Source: an uncultured Pelagibacteraceae bacterium
GTDB taxonomy: Bacteria; Pseudomonadota; Alphaproteobacteria; Pelagibacterales; Pelagibacteraceae
Reading direction: 5' to 3'
DNA length: 64,000 nt
Assembly: GCA_902599495.1 (NCBI GenBank)
Contig: CACKFY010000004.1
Span: 1 to 64,000, forward strand
The notes beneath the pieces are model-generated. The model did not search any database. It was not told the DNA's origin and saw nothing but the letters and a program-made list of their open reading frames with translations. Positions 54,735 to 63,552 of this stretch are shown here, one piece after another. A program made the translations under genes and the position numbers. Numbering within the stretch: the stretch's first letter is position 1; the number at the start of each line of letters is the position of its first letter.

Positions 54735-55597
54735 GACTGTGCCTCATTTTTCATCATTAAATTATAAAATACCCAACAAACTAAAAGTACGATAAAGAAA
54801 TATATTAATGACATTGCAGCTGCTGGTCCTAAATCAAATTGACCTAAAGCCATTTTAACTAAGTCAATAGATAAAAACGCTGTAGTATTTCCTGGCCCAC
54901 CTCCTGTTAGTACAAATGGCTCAGTGTAAATCATAAAACTATCCATAAATCTTAATAAAATTGCTAAAGTTAAAACCTTTTTCATTTTTGGTAATTCAAT
55001 ATATCTGAAAGTTGCCCATCTACTAGCGCCATCTATTTCTGCAGCTTGATAGTACGCAGGCTGAATTGAGTTAAGACCTGCATAAGACAAAAGAACAACT
55101 AAGGATGTCCAATGCCAAACATCCATTAAAATTGTTGTGAACCATGCATCACCAGGTTGTTGGGTAAAATTATAATCAAAACCCATTGCATTTAATGAAT
55201 GACCGAGAAAACCAATATCTGGGAGTGCAAAGATATTCCACATTGCTCCAACAACATTCCAAGGAATTAGAAGCGGCATAGACATTAAAATCAAACAAAC
55301 TGGTACACCCCATCCTTTTTTTGGCATTGTAAGTGCAATAGCAATTCCTAGAGGTATTTGGATTAGAAGTATTATAAAAGTAAAAGTAAATTGTCTTCCT
55401 AATGAAGCATGAAATCTTTCGGATAACAAGATTTGTTTAAACCACCTTGTGCCTTCCCAAGCAAATACATTGTTTCCAAAAGTTTCTTGAAATGAATAAT
55501 TGACGACTGTCATTAAGGGAATAGCTGCATTAAATGCAACAAGAACGAATACAGGAATTACAAAATACCAAGCTTTTTGATTAATAGTTTTATTCAT
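54731..55597 (-). CDS. glpP: Glycerol ABC transporter, permease GlpP
   Basis: A 288-residue MalF/UgpA-type membrane subunit with six spans. The N-terminal WYFVIPVFVLVAFNAAIPLM and the EAA loop SIQPAYYQAAEIDGASRWAT are characteristic, followed by EPFVLTGGGPGNTTAFLSID. It pairs with the adjacent GlpQ subunit and overlaps the glpT gene by one base. Confidence 0.88.
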   Translation of the reverse strand: MNKTINQKAWYFVIPVFVLVAFNAAIPLMTVVNYSFQETFGNNVFAWEGTRWFKQILLSERFHASLGRQFTFTFIILLIQIPLGIAIALTMPKKGWGVPVCLILMSMPLLIPWNVVGAMWNIFALPDIGFLGHSLNAMGFDYNFTQQPGDAWFTTILMDVWHWTSLVVLLSYAGLNSIQPAYYQAAEIDGASRWATFRYIELPKMKKVLTLAILLRFMDSFMIYTEPFVLTGGGPGNTTAFLSIDLVKMALGQFDLGPAAAMSLIYFFIVLLVCWVFYNLMMKNEAQS

Positions 55598-56661
55598 TAT
55601 TCTATAATCCAGTTATCTCCATAAACATAAGTATATTTTTGATTGAAAGTTATATGAGCACTTCCACTTGGAATTTCAGTAGAGGCGTTGGATAATATTT
55701 TAATATTACCCCCATTACATTCAGTATCAACAATTTTATGTCTACCAGTATTACTTACTCTTTTAATTTTAACTGGAATCCCATCTTTTGAAAAATTTAT
55801 AAATTCAGGTCTAATACCTATTTGAGTTTTACTAAAATTTGATTTTTTTACAACTTTATGACTTTTTATTTTTTGACCACTGAAATTTATTTCACCATTT
55901 TTTATTTCACAAGGAAGTATATTCATTCCAGGTGATCCAATAAAATGTCCGACAAAAGTATGTTTGGGTTTCTCAAATAATTCAACAGGTGTTCCAGTTT
56001 GAACAATTTGACCTTCATGCATGACTACAACCTGATCTGCAAATGTTAAGGCTTCAGTTTGATCATGTGTCACATAAATCATAGTACGATTAATTTTTTG
56101 ATGTAACTCTTTTAATTTAGATCTTAAAACCCACTTTAAATGTGGGTCTATAACAGTTAACGGTTCATCAAACATAATTACGTTCACGTCTGATCTAACA
56201 AGTCCTCTACCTAATGAAATTTTTTGCTTACCATCAGCTGTTAAACCTGATGCTCTATTATTTAATGTAGATGTCAATTCAAGCATCTCAGCAATTTCTT
56301 TAACTTTTGATGCGACTTCTGAGTCTGAAAGACCTCTATTTTTTAATGGGAAAGCTAAATTATCATATACAGACATGGTGTCATAAATGACTGGAAACTG
56401 AAATATTTGAGCAATATCTCTTTCAACGGGGTTAAGCGATGTCATATCTTTATCATCAAATAAAACACTGCCCTTTGTTGGTTTTAATAAGCCTGAAACA
56501 ATATTTAATAAAGTTGTCTTGCCACAACCAGATGGACCTAATAATGCGTAAGCACCTCCGTCTTTCCAATCAATATTAACATCTCTTAAAGCCCAATCAG
56601 AATCATTATTCTGTTTTTCTAGATAACTATGACTTAGATCTTTTAATGTAATTTTAGCCAT
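55597..56661 (-). CDS. glpT: Glycerol ABC transporter, ATP-binding protein GlpT
   Basis: One of two ATPases of the importer. The 354 residues keep an intact Walker A (LLGPSGCGKTTLLNIV), Walker B IMFDEPLTVIDPHL and switch His VTHDQTEALTF, but the ABC signature is degenerate (LTADGKQKISLGRGL). The C-terminal TOBE-like domain starts near GSPGMNILPCEI. It overlaps glpS by eight bases. The two ATPases appear complementary: this one supplies the intact nucleotide loop. The name follows the rhizobial glp system, not the E. coli glycerol-phosphate antiporter. Confidence 0.88.
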   Translation of the reverse strand: MAKITLKDLSHSYLEKQNNDSDWALRDVNIDWKDGGAYALLGPSGCGKTTLLNIVSGLLKPTKGSVLFDDKDMTSLNPVERDIAQIFQFPVIYDTMSVYDNLAFPLKNRGLSDSEVASKVKEIAEMLELTSTLNNRASGLTADGKQKISLGRGLVRSDVNVIMFDEPLTVIDPHLKWVLRSKLKELHQKINRTMIYVTHDQTEALTFADQVVVMHEGQIVQTGTPVELFEKPKHTFVGHFIGSPGMNILPCEIKNGEINFSGQKIKSHKVVKKSNFSKTQIGIRPEFINFSKDGIPVKIKRVSNTGRHKIVDTECNGGNIKILSNASTEIPSGSAHITFNQKYTYVYGDNWIIE

Positions 56662-57718
56662 TGTTTACCAATCTGTTATTTTGATCAAAATATAAAAACT
56701 CATCCGTGTTCATATATAGTTTAGTATCTTCTCCAACATTTTTTTGCTGGGTGCCATTAGACAATGAAACCCAGTTTAAATTTCCGTTAGTAAAGTGTAT
56801 TAAGCTTTCTGATCCACTAAGTTCAGAAATTTGAACTTTGCCGTTAATCTCGACCGAATTATTTCCCTCTTTATAAGTAGTAATATTATGGGGTCTTATA
56901 CCTATTTTATAAGTACCGTCTTTAATTTTTGCTGATGATTTCCATTGAACATTATTATCTGTAAATTTACAATTATCTCCTCTTTTTGTGATTTCAGCTA
57001 TATTCATTGGAGGATCACTAAAAACTTTAGCTGAAATTAAATTTTCAGGTTTATTATAAACCTCTAGAGTTTTACCATACTGGATAACTTTGCCTTCTAA
57101 TAATGTTGCTGTATTTCCACCTATCATTAATGCATCTGATGGCTCTGTTGTTGCATAAACAACAATACAATCTCTATCTTCAAATAATTTTGGCAGTTCT
57201 TCTCGTAACTCCTCTCTTAGTTTAAAATCTAAATTGGCCAAAGGCTCATCTAATAAAATTAAATCTGAGTCTTTTACTAATGCCCTTGCTAAAGCAGTTC
57301 TTTGTTGTTGTCCGCCTGATAATTCGTCAGGTTTTTTATTTAACATTGCTGATAATTTTAAAAGTTCAGCCACCTTTCCTACTCTTTGTTTGATCTCATC
57401 ATCTTTCACTCCCGTTATTGCTAAGGGAGAAGCAATATTTTCATAAACCGTATAATTTGGATAATTAATAAATTGCTGGTAAACCATAGAGCAATTTCTT
57501 TTTTGTACTTTCATACCTGTAACATTTTTTCCATCAAACCATATCTCACCTGAGGTTGGTTTATCCAACCCTGCCATTATTTGCATTAAAGTTGTCTTCC
57601 CAGCTAGTGTGGAACCGAGCAGTACATTTATTGTATTTTTTTCTAATTTAAGACTTGTAGGATGAATATGAGTGTCTATTCCAACTTTTTTTTCTACATT
57701 TTTTAATTCTAGACTCAT
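56654..57718 (-). CDS. glpS: Glycerol ABC transporter, ATP-binding protein GlpS
   Basis: The second ATPase of the importer, 354 residues. Its Walker A is altered (LLGSTLAGKTTLMQIM), while the signature is intact ([15 protein letters not shown]), as is Walker B LILLDEPLANLDFK; the switch region reads VVYATTEPSDAL without the usual His. The C-terminal TOBE-like domain is present. It follows glpV by 68 bases, with a strong stem-loop in the gap. Confidence 0.88.
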   Translation of the reverse strand: MSLELKNVEKKVGIDTHIHPTSLKLEKNTINVLLGSTLAGKTTLMQIMAGLDKPTSGEIWFDGKNVTGMKVQKRNCSMVYQQFINYPNYTVYENIASPLAITGVKDDEIKQRVGKVAELLKLSAMLNKKPDELSGGQQQRTALARALVKDSDLILLDEPLANLDFKLREELREELPKLFEDRDCIVVYATTEPSDALMIGGNTATLLEGKVIQYGKTLEVYNKPENLISAKVFSDPPMNIAEITKRGDNCKFTDNNVQWKSSAKIKDGTYKIGIRPHNITTYKEGNNSVEINGKVQISELSGSESLIHFTNGNLNWVSLSNGTQQKNVGEDTKLYMNTDEFLYFDQNNRLVNNG

Positions 57719-57739
57719 AATTTAAAATTTAGTTTTAAA

Positions 57740-57766
57740 AAAAGGGGGCAGCTAGTGCCCCCTTTT
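57740..57766 (-). terminator. Strong stem-loop between glpV and glpS
   Basis: Perfect 11-bp stem AAAAGGGGGCA / TGCCCCCTTTT with a 5-base loop and a T run on the minus strand, 20 bases past the glpV stop. It is the most GC-rich stretch in the neighbourhood. It likely ends most transcripts after glpV or protects the glpV message, giving excess binding protein. Confidence 0.85.
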
Positions 57767-57786
57767 CAATTTAGATTAACCTCTTA

Positions 57787-59502
57787 CTATTTCCAAGCTT
57801 TTGCGTATGGAACAGTTTTTCCTTGAGGTTTCTCATCACGTTTAGCTTTTGGTGAACCTTTCTTATTTAACCAATAAGAAGCTTCTCTTGGTTTATTAAG
57901 TCTTGGTCCACATCCACCGTATGCATTGCTACCTTTGTCAGCAGCTTCCATACGAGACATAACTAAGTCCATCTCTTCTGCAAGACGATCCATAGCTTGT
58001 TGTGGAGTAAACGCACCTGAGTTTACATCTCCAATTTGTTGCCACCAGATTTGTGCTAGTTTCGGATAATCCGGAACGTTTACACCTGTTGGTGACCAAA
58101 TATTTCTGTTGTTTGATCTGTAGAACTCAACAAGTCCGCCTAAATCACCTGCTCTTTCTGTAAATGATTTATGATCGATTGAACTATCTCTTATAATAGT
58201 TAAACCAACGTGACTTTTCTTAAGGTCTACTGTTTTTGATACAACGAATTGAGCGTACAACCATGCAGCTTTTCTATTTTTAACTGGTGTAGACTTAAAT
58301 AAAGTCCATGATCCAGCATCTTGATATCCAAGCTTCATGCCTTCTTCCCAATAAGGTCCTTTTGGTGATGGACCCATTCTCCATAACGGCTTACCGTTAG
58401 CATCAACAACTTTATTGTTAGGATTTTTTCCTACTAAAGAAGCTGTGAACGCTGTGTACCAGAAAATTTGCTGAGCAACGTTTCCAGAAGATAGTGACGG
58501 TAAAGACTGATAGAAGTCCATAGCCGCAGCACCTGGAGGAGCGTAATTTCTTAACCACTCATCCCATTTTCTGATTGCGTATACAGCAGCAGGACCATTT
58601 GCAGCTCCTCCTCTTGTTACTGAAGCTCCAACAGGGTTACAAGAACCTTTTTCCATTCTTATTCCCCACTCGTCCACTGGTATTCCATTAGGTTTTCCAA
58701 CATCACCTGCTCCAGCCATTGATAACCACGCGTCAGTCATTCTCCAACCTAAGTCAGGAGCTCTTTTACCGTAGTCCATGTGACCGTAAATTCTAACACC
58801 ATCAATATTTTTCACATCTTCTGAGAAATATTTAGCGATGTCTTCATAAGCAGACCAATTTAATGGTACACCTAAATCGTATCCGTATTTGGCTTTAAAA
58901 CCTTTTTTGATTTCAGGTCTGTCAAACCAATCTTTTCTAAACCAATAAAGGTTAGCAAATTGTTGGTCAGGCATTTGATATAAGTCGCCATCTGGACCTG
59001 TAGTAAACTGTTTACCAATGAAATCATCTAAGTCTAAAGTTGGTAAAGTAACATCTTTACCTTCTCCAGCCATCCATTTCGTTAGGTTTACAGCTTGTTG
59101 CATTCTAGCGTGAGTACCAATCAAATCTGAGTCATTGATATAAGCATCGTAAATACTTACGTTAGTTTGCATTTGAGTTTGTACAGCCATTACTACGTCA
59201 CCTTCACCTAGTAACTGGTGATTAACTTTAATCCCAGTGATTTCCTCAAAAGCTTTTGTTAGAACTTTTGACTCATACTCGTGAGTAGGTATAGTTTCAG
59301 ACAATACTTTGATAGACATTCCTTTGAATGGCTTCGCAGCATCTTGGAACCATTTTAGTTCTTTTATTCTTTCTTTTTCAGAAAGTGTTGAAAGACTAAA
59401 CTCACCAGTAGCCCACTTCTTAATCGCGTCAGCGCTTGCAGAAGAAGCTAAAAGAGAAAGTGAAACAGCAACAGCTATTATAGTTTTCAATGTTTTAAAC
59501 AT
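57787..59502 (-). CDS. glpV: Glycerol ABC transporter, periplasmic binding protein
   Basis: A 571-residue extracellular solute-binding protein with signal peptide MFKTLKTIIAVAVSLSLLAS. It is long for the class, as in the rhizobial glycerol receptor. Landmarks are ELKWFQDAAKPFKGMSIKVL, VNHQLLGEGDVVMAVQTQMQ, PDQQFANLYWFRKDWFDRPE, and the C-terminal YGGCGPRLNKPREASYW. The preceding 97 bases up to glpK probably contain its promoter, though I cannot point to it with certainty. The substrate call rests on the linked glycerol kinase. Confidence 0.88.
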   Translation of the reverse strand: MFKTLKTIIAVAVSLSLLASSASADAIKKWATGEFSLSTLSEKERIKELKWFQDAAKPFKGMSIKVLSETIPTHEYESKVLTKAFEEITGIKVNHQLLGEGDVVMAVQTQMQTNVSIYDAYINDSDLIGTHARMQQAVNLTKWMAGEGKDVTLPTLDLDDFIGKQFTTGPDGDLYQMPDQQFANLYWFRKDWFDRPEIKKGFKAKYGYDLGVPLNWSAYEDIAKYFSEDVKNIDGVRIYGHMDYGKRAPDLGWRMTDAWLSMAGAGDVGKPNGIPVDEWGIRMEKGSCNPVGASVTRGGAANGPAAVYAIRKWDEWLRNYAPPGAAAMDFYQSLPSLSSGNVAQQIFWYTAFTASLVGKNPNNKVVDANGKPLWRMGPSPKGPYWEEGMKLGYQDAGSWTLFKSTPVKNRKAAWLYAQFVVSKTVDLKKSHVGLTIIRDSSIDHKSFTERAGDLGGLVEFYRSNNRNIWSPTGVNVPDYPKLAQIWWQQIGDVNSGAFTPQQAMDRLAEEMDLVMSRMEAADKGSNAYGGCGPRLNKPREASYWLNKKGSPKAKRDEKPQGKTVPYAKAWK

Positions 59503-59599
59503 TAATTCCCCTCTGTTGTTTGTTAATTTATTAATTGAAACAAAATAGAACTTATTTGTACAGACTTAATTCATAAAATTTATACAACTATAAATTGAT

Positions 59600-61081
59600 T
59601 TAATTAATGAGTGCTCTTTTAATAGCTTTTGACCAGCCTAATAGGAGTGTTTTTCTGTCGCTATTTTTCATTTTAGGAGTAAATTTTTTCTCAAGACTCC
59701 AATTTTTAGAAATATCTTTTAAAGATTTATACACTCCAATTTTTAAGCCCGCCATAAATGCTGCGCCTAATGCTGTAGTCTCATGAACCTTGGGTCTGTA
59801 AACTTTAACGTTCACTACATCAGATAAAAATTGAGAAAACCAATTATTCATAACCATTCCCCCATCTACTTTAACCATTCTCGGCCTTAATCCATCATGT
59901 TTCATTGCTTCAAACAAATCATGCGTTTGATAGGCAACAGACTCTATTGTAGCTCTTACGATTTCTTTGGGACCTGTATCTCTTGTTAAACCACTTAAAA
60001 CACCTCTGGATTGCTGGTTCCAATAAGGTGCGCCCATACCAGTAAATGCTGGAACTAAATATACATCCCTATTATCTTTCAAAGACTTTAAAATCTTTTC
60101 TGTTTCAAAAGCTTTTCTAAAAAATTTCATTCTATCTCTTAACCACTGAACGCCAGCCCCAGCAATAAAAATAGAACCTTCCATAGCATAAGTAGTTTTG
60201 CCATTAAGTCTGTAACCAATAGTAGTGAGTAATCTATTTTTAGAATAAATCTTTTTATAACCAGTATTTAACAAAACAAAAGCACCTGTCCCGTAAGTAC
60301 TTTTTAATGAACCAGGTTCAAAACAACATTGGCCTATTGAAGCAGATTGTTGATCGCCAACAACTCCAGTTATAGGAATTGATACACCGGTAATTGATGA
60401 ATGTGTACGCCCGTAATCATCAGCACAATTTTTTACCTCTGGAAGGATATGTTTTTTTATTTTTAAAATTTTAAGGATAGTTTCGTCCCACTTGTTTGTA
60501 GAAATATTAAAAATCATAGTTCTACTTGCATTAGTTGCATCAGTTGCATGAACTTGTCCTTTTGTGAGCCTCCAAATTAAAAAGCTATCAATAGTACCGA
60601 AAAGAAGTTGTTTCTTATTCATTAGTTTTCTAGCTTGTGAAATATTATCTAAAATCCATTTGATTTTTGTACCTGAAAAATAAGAGTCAATTGGTAGGCC
60701 AGTTTTATTAAAAATAAGAGTTTCTTTATTTTGTTTTTTTAATTTTTTACAATATTCTGCTTGCCTACGATCTTGCCAGACTATAGCTTTATAAACTGTT
60801 TTACCTGTTTTTTTATCCCATAATACTGTTGTCTCTCTTTGGTTAGTAATTCCAATTGCTAAAACTTTTCCATGTAATTTTTTAGCTTTTAAAATAACAT
60901 CTCTTAAAACTTTTTTTGTGGTGTTCCAAATTTCTTCTGGGCTGTGCTCTACCCATCCACTTTTCGGAAAATACTGCGTAAATTCTTTTTGAGATGAAAA
61001 CACTGGTTTACCTTTTAAATCAAAAAGTATTGCTCTATTTGAAGTGGTTCCAGCATCTATAGAAATAATAAATTTTTTCAT
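59600..61081 (-). CDS. glpK: Glycerol kinase
   Basis: Phosphorylates glycerol to glycerol-3-phosphate with ATP. The 493 residues show the FGGY-family features: ISIDAGTTSNRAILFD, VLAIGITNQRETTVLWDKKT, the FGGY signature regions TGVVGDQQSASIGQ and VRATIESVAYQTHDLFEAM, and VKVDGGMVMNNWFSQFLSD. Length is normal. Its start overlaps the stop of the gpsA homologue (TAATG), linking phosphorylation with oxidation. Confidence 0.96.
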   Translation of the reverse strand: MKKFIISIDAGTTSNRAILFDLKGKPVFSSQKEFTQYFPKSGWVEHSPEEIWNTTKKVLRDVILKAKKLHGKVLAIGITNQRETTVLWDKKTGKTVYKAIVWQDRRQAEYCKKLKKQNKETLIFNKTGLPIDSYFSGTKIKWILDNISQARKLMNKKQLLFGTIDSFLIWRLTKGQVHATDATNASRTMIFNISTNKWDETILKILKIKKHILPEVKNCADDYGRTHSSITGVSIPITGVVGDQQSASIGQCCFEPGSLKSTYGTGAFVLLNTGYKKIYSKNRLLTTIGYRLNGKTTYAMEGSIFIAGAGVQWLRDRMKFFRKAFETEKILKSLKDNRDVYLVPAFTGMGAPYWNQQSRGVLSGLTRDTGPKEIVRATIESVAYQTHDLFEAMKHDGLRPRMVKVDGGMVMNNWFSQFLSDVVNVKVYRPKVHETTALGAAFMAGLKIGVYKSLKDISKNWSLEKKFTPKMKNSDRKTLLLGWSKAIKRALIN

Positions 61082-62127
61082 TATCTAAAAGCTTCCCAAT
61101 TGAGTTCAAGTTTTTTATCTTCTACTATTGCATTTATCATAGCTAACATTAATGGTAATTTTTTTTTATCAAAATCTTCATTTACCTTTTTTGCTATTTC
61201 TTTCGCTAAATCAGCTCCCTCAACCGTTACTTTTTCCATTTTCATTTTTTTAACTTTAGAGAAAGTTAATCCTTCTCCAATATAAGATCCCATTTTTGCA
61301 TTTCTTCCGCCACCAGAGCTAACATATAAATCACCTAACCCTGCTAGGCCTTTTACTGTTTCTTTTTTTCCTTTTAGGTGTTCAACGAATACTTCCATTT
61401 CATGAATAGATTGTTTTATTAGTGCTGAAGATGTATTTAAATAATTTTTTTCTCTTGCCTCATTTGAAATATTTTTACCACATAAACCTTTAGCAGCGCC
61501 AACTGCCATAGAAAAAATATTTTTGATTGCAGCTGAAACTTCTACACCATTTAAATCATCTGAAAATGAGGTGTGATAATAACCAGTATTTAACATGTCT
61601 GCTATTTCTTTTGCAGTTTGCACATCTTCGTTAGCTATAACAACGCTACTATGAACTCTATTAGCTAAACCAGCTGCAAGACAAGGGCCACCAACTGCAG
61701 ATATATTTACTTTATTTATTCCTTTATTTGCCATTAACCTTTTTAGTTTATCAACTAATAATTCATAGTTATTATTATAAACACTTAATCCTTTGGTAAG
61801 CATAAGTAATTTTGGAATTTTTCCATCCTTATAAATTGAACTTAGTTGTTCTGATACCCATTCAATCCCCTTAGAGCTTATTGCTAAAACGATTAAATCG
61901 ATTTTTTCATTTAAAATTTCCTTAAATTTTTCAAATTTATATATTTTAATTTTCTTATCTATTTTTACATTTAATGCCGGGTGAAATTTATCTTGATTAA
62001 TTAGATTATCTATAAAATTATTTTCTAGATGTGTTCCTACGATACTTACTTCGTGATTATTATCTACACAAGGAAAAGCGAAAGCTGTACCCATTGCTCC
62101 AGCACCGATTATAACAATCTTTGACAT
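61081..62127 (-). CDS. gpsA: NAD(P)-dependent glycerol-3-phosphate dehydrogenase homologue
   Basis: A GpsA-family oxidoreductase interconverting glycerol-3-phosphate and dihydroxyacetone phosphate. The 348 residues have the Rossmann loop IVIIGAGAMGTAFAFPCVDN, LTKGLSVYNN, AVGGPCLAAGLANRVHSSVV, the catalytic-Lys region VEVSAAIKNIFSMAVGAAKG, and GLAGLGDLYVSSGGGRNAKM. Placement between trkH and glpK suggests that it oxidises glycerol-3-phosphate here, in place of GlpD; direction is inferred. The usual biosynthetic GpsA may be a second copy elsewhere. Confidence 0.9.
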   Translation of the reverse strand: MSKIVIIGAGAMGTAFAFPCVDNNHEVSIVGTHLENNFIDNLINQDKFHPALNVKIDKKIKIYKFEKFKEILNEKIDLIVLAISSKGIEWVSEQLSSIYKDGKIPKLLMLTKGLSVYNNNYELLVDKLKRLMANKGINKVNISAVGGPCLAAGLANRVHSSVVIANEDVQTAKEIADMLNTGYYHTSFSDDLNGVEVSAAIKNIFSMAVGAAKGLCGKNISNEAREKNYLNTSSALIKQSIHEMEVFVEHLKGKKETVKGLAGLGDLYVSSGGGRNAKMGSYIGEGLTFSKVKKMKMEKVTVEGADLAKEIAKKVNEDFDKKKLPLMLAMINAIVEDKKLELNWEAFR

Positions 62128-62129
62128 AT

Positions 62130-63542
62130 CTATTCTTTAAATAAAAGTTTTTTGAGCAAAATTAATATTGATATTAACTCAATTTTTCCAATAATCATAA
62201 ATAATATTAAGAATAATTTTGTGCTATACAAAAGATCAGCAAATCTTATATCCGCTACACCATATAGCGTTGAATTGGTAGTATTTGTTAGAGTAAGAAT
62301 AGATAATTTAAAGGAACTTTCAAAGCTGATGTTGTCTAAGACTAAAATACTAGACAAAATAAAAATACTTATAAAAAAAGATATAAAAATTAGGAAAGAC
62401 AAATTAATAGTTTGATTGTCAATTTTTTTTTCTGAATAAAAGATTGTGTTATTAAAAATATTATTTGGTCTCACAAGTCTAATGATTTCTGCTGCAGCTG
62501 TTTTTACCAATATATAAATTCTTATAAATTTTATACCTGATGAATTGGAAATCAGCGATCCTCCCATAATGCAAAGTAAAATGTAAATTATCGTGTTATC
62601 CACTGATTTAGTGAAAGATATTCCCGAATTACTTATACTTGTGACAATGTTGATTATAATTTCACTGATACTAGTGTTTTTAAAAGAGTAAAACATTGTA
62701 AGTGATAAAACTGATATTAGGATTATCAAAAATATATCTTCTTGATGAAAATTAATGAGTTTTTTTTTATTATAGAAGTTAAATACAAAAAATATATTAA
62801 ACGTTGGTATTAAAAGAGCAATAGCAAGTATATAATAATTATCTTTTAAAAATATTTGACTCAAACTATTTGTGGGTAAAAACCCACCGTTAGAAATTAT
62901 AGTCATTGAGAGATTTAAGGAGTTAAATAGTCTAGCATTTCCAATATTTAGTAAAATAAAAATTAAAACTGTTAGTAACGAATAAACTAAAAAAATTTGA
63001 AGTATAACATTTTTAGTATTAGATTTTGAAAAAGACCCCATATTACCTGTGTGAACTAAATGGTTTAATCTATAGTTATATTGATTATTTGAAAAAATAA
63101 TTATTATAAAGACTAAAAAATATAAACCGCCAATCCATTGTGAAGAAGATCTCCATAAAATCAGTGTGGGATCTAAATATTTGATATTGTCAAAAATTGA
63201 GAAACCGGTAGCAGTAATGCCAGAAAAACTCTCAAAAATTGAGTCGACAAAAGTAATTTGATAATTGCTTAAATAATATGGCAAAGAAATAAAAATAGAT
63301 GAAACAAAATAAACTAAAATAATTAAGAGTAATTGCTCGTAAAAATTAATTTTTTTTATTGAGTTTTTTCCAAAAAAATAAAAAGATGATCCTGCTACAA
63401 GTGTAATAAAGAAAGTTATGGTATAAGATTCTATATTTAAAAAATAATCAAAATAAGTTGAATAAAGAATATTTAAAAGTGACAGCCCAGATAAAGGAAA
63501 AATAAAAAGACTTAAATAAAATAAAATTGCTTTGTAATTCAT
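62130..63542 (-). CDS. trkH: TrkH-family potassium uptake protein
   Basis: A 470-residue membrane channel subunit of the TrkH/KtrB superfamily with eight or more spans arranged as four membrane-pore-membrane repeats. The selectivity-filter-like Gly segments are seen in FSGITATGFSIF, TIISNGGFLPTNS, SISNSGISFTKS and TLTNTTNSTLYGVA, the last deviating most from the family. The peripheral partner TrkA is not in the window. It begins 10 bases after nadK and ends 2 bases before the gpsA homologue. Confidence 0.9.
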   Translation of the reverse strand: MNYKAILFYLSLFIFPLSGLSLLNILYSTYFDYFLNIESYTITFFITLVAGSSFYFFGKNSIKKINFYEQLLLIILVYFVSSIFISLPYYLSNYQITFVDSIFESFSGITATGFSIFDNIKYLDPTLILWRSSSQWIGGLYFLVFIIIIFSNNQYNYRLNHLVHTGNMGSFSKSNTKNVILQIFLVYSLLTVLIFILLNIGNARLFNSLNLSMTIISNGGFLPTNSLSQIFLKDNYYILAIALLIPTFNIFFVFNFYNKKKLINFHQEDIFLIILISVLSLTMFYSFKNTSISEIIINIVTSISNSGISFTKSVDNTIIYILLCIMGGSLISNSSGIKFIRIYILVKTAAAEIIRLVRPNNIFNNTIFYSEKKIDNQTINLSFLIFISFFISIFILSSILVLDNISFESSFKLSILTLTNTTNSTLYGVADIRFADLLYSTKLFLILFMIIGKIELISILILLKKLLFKE

Positions 63543-63552
63543 TGATATAAAA

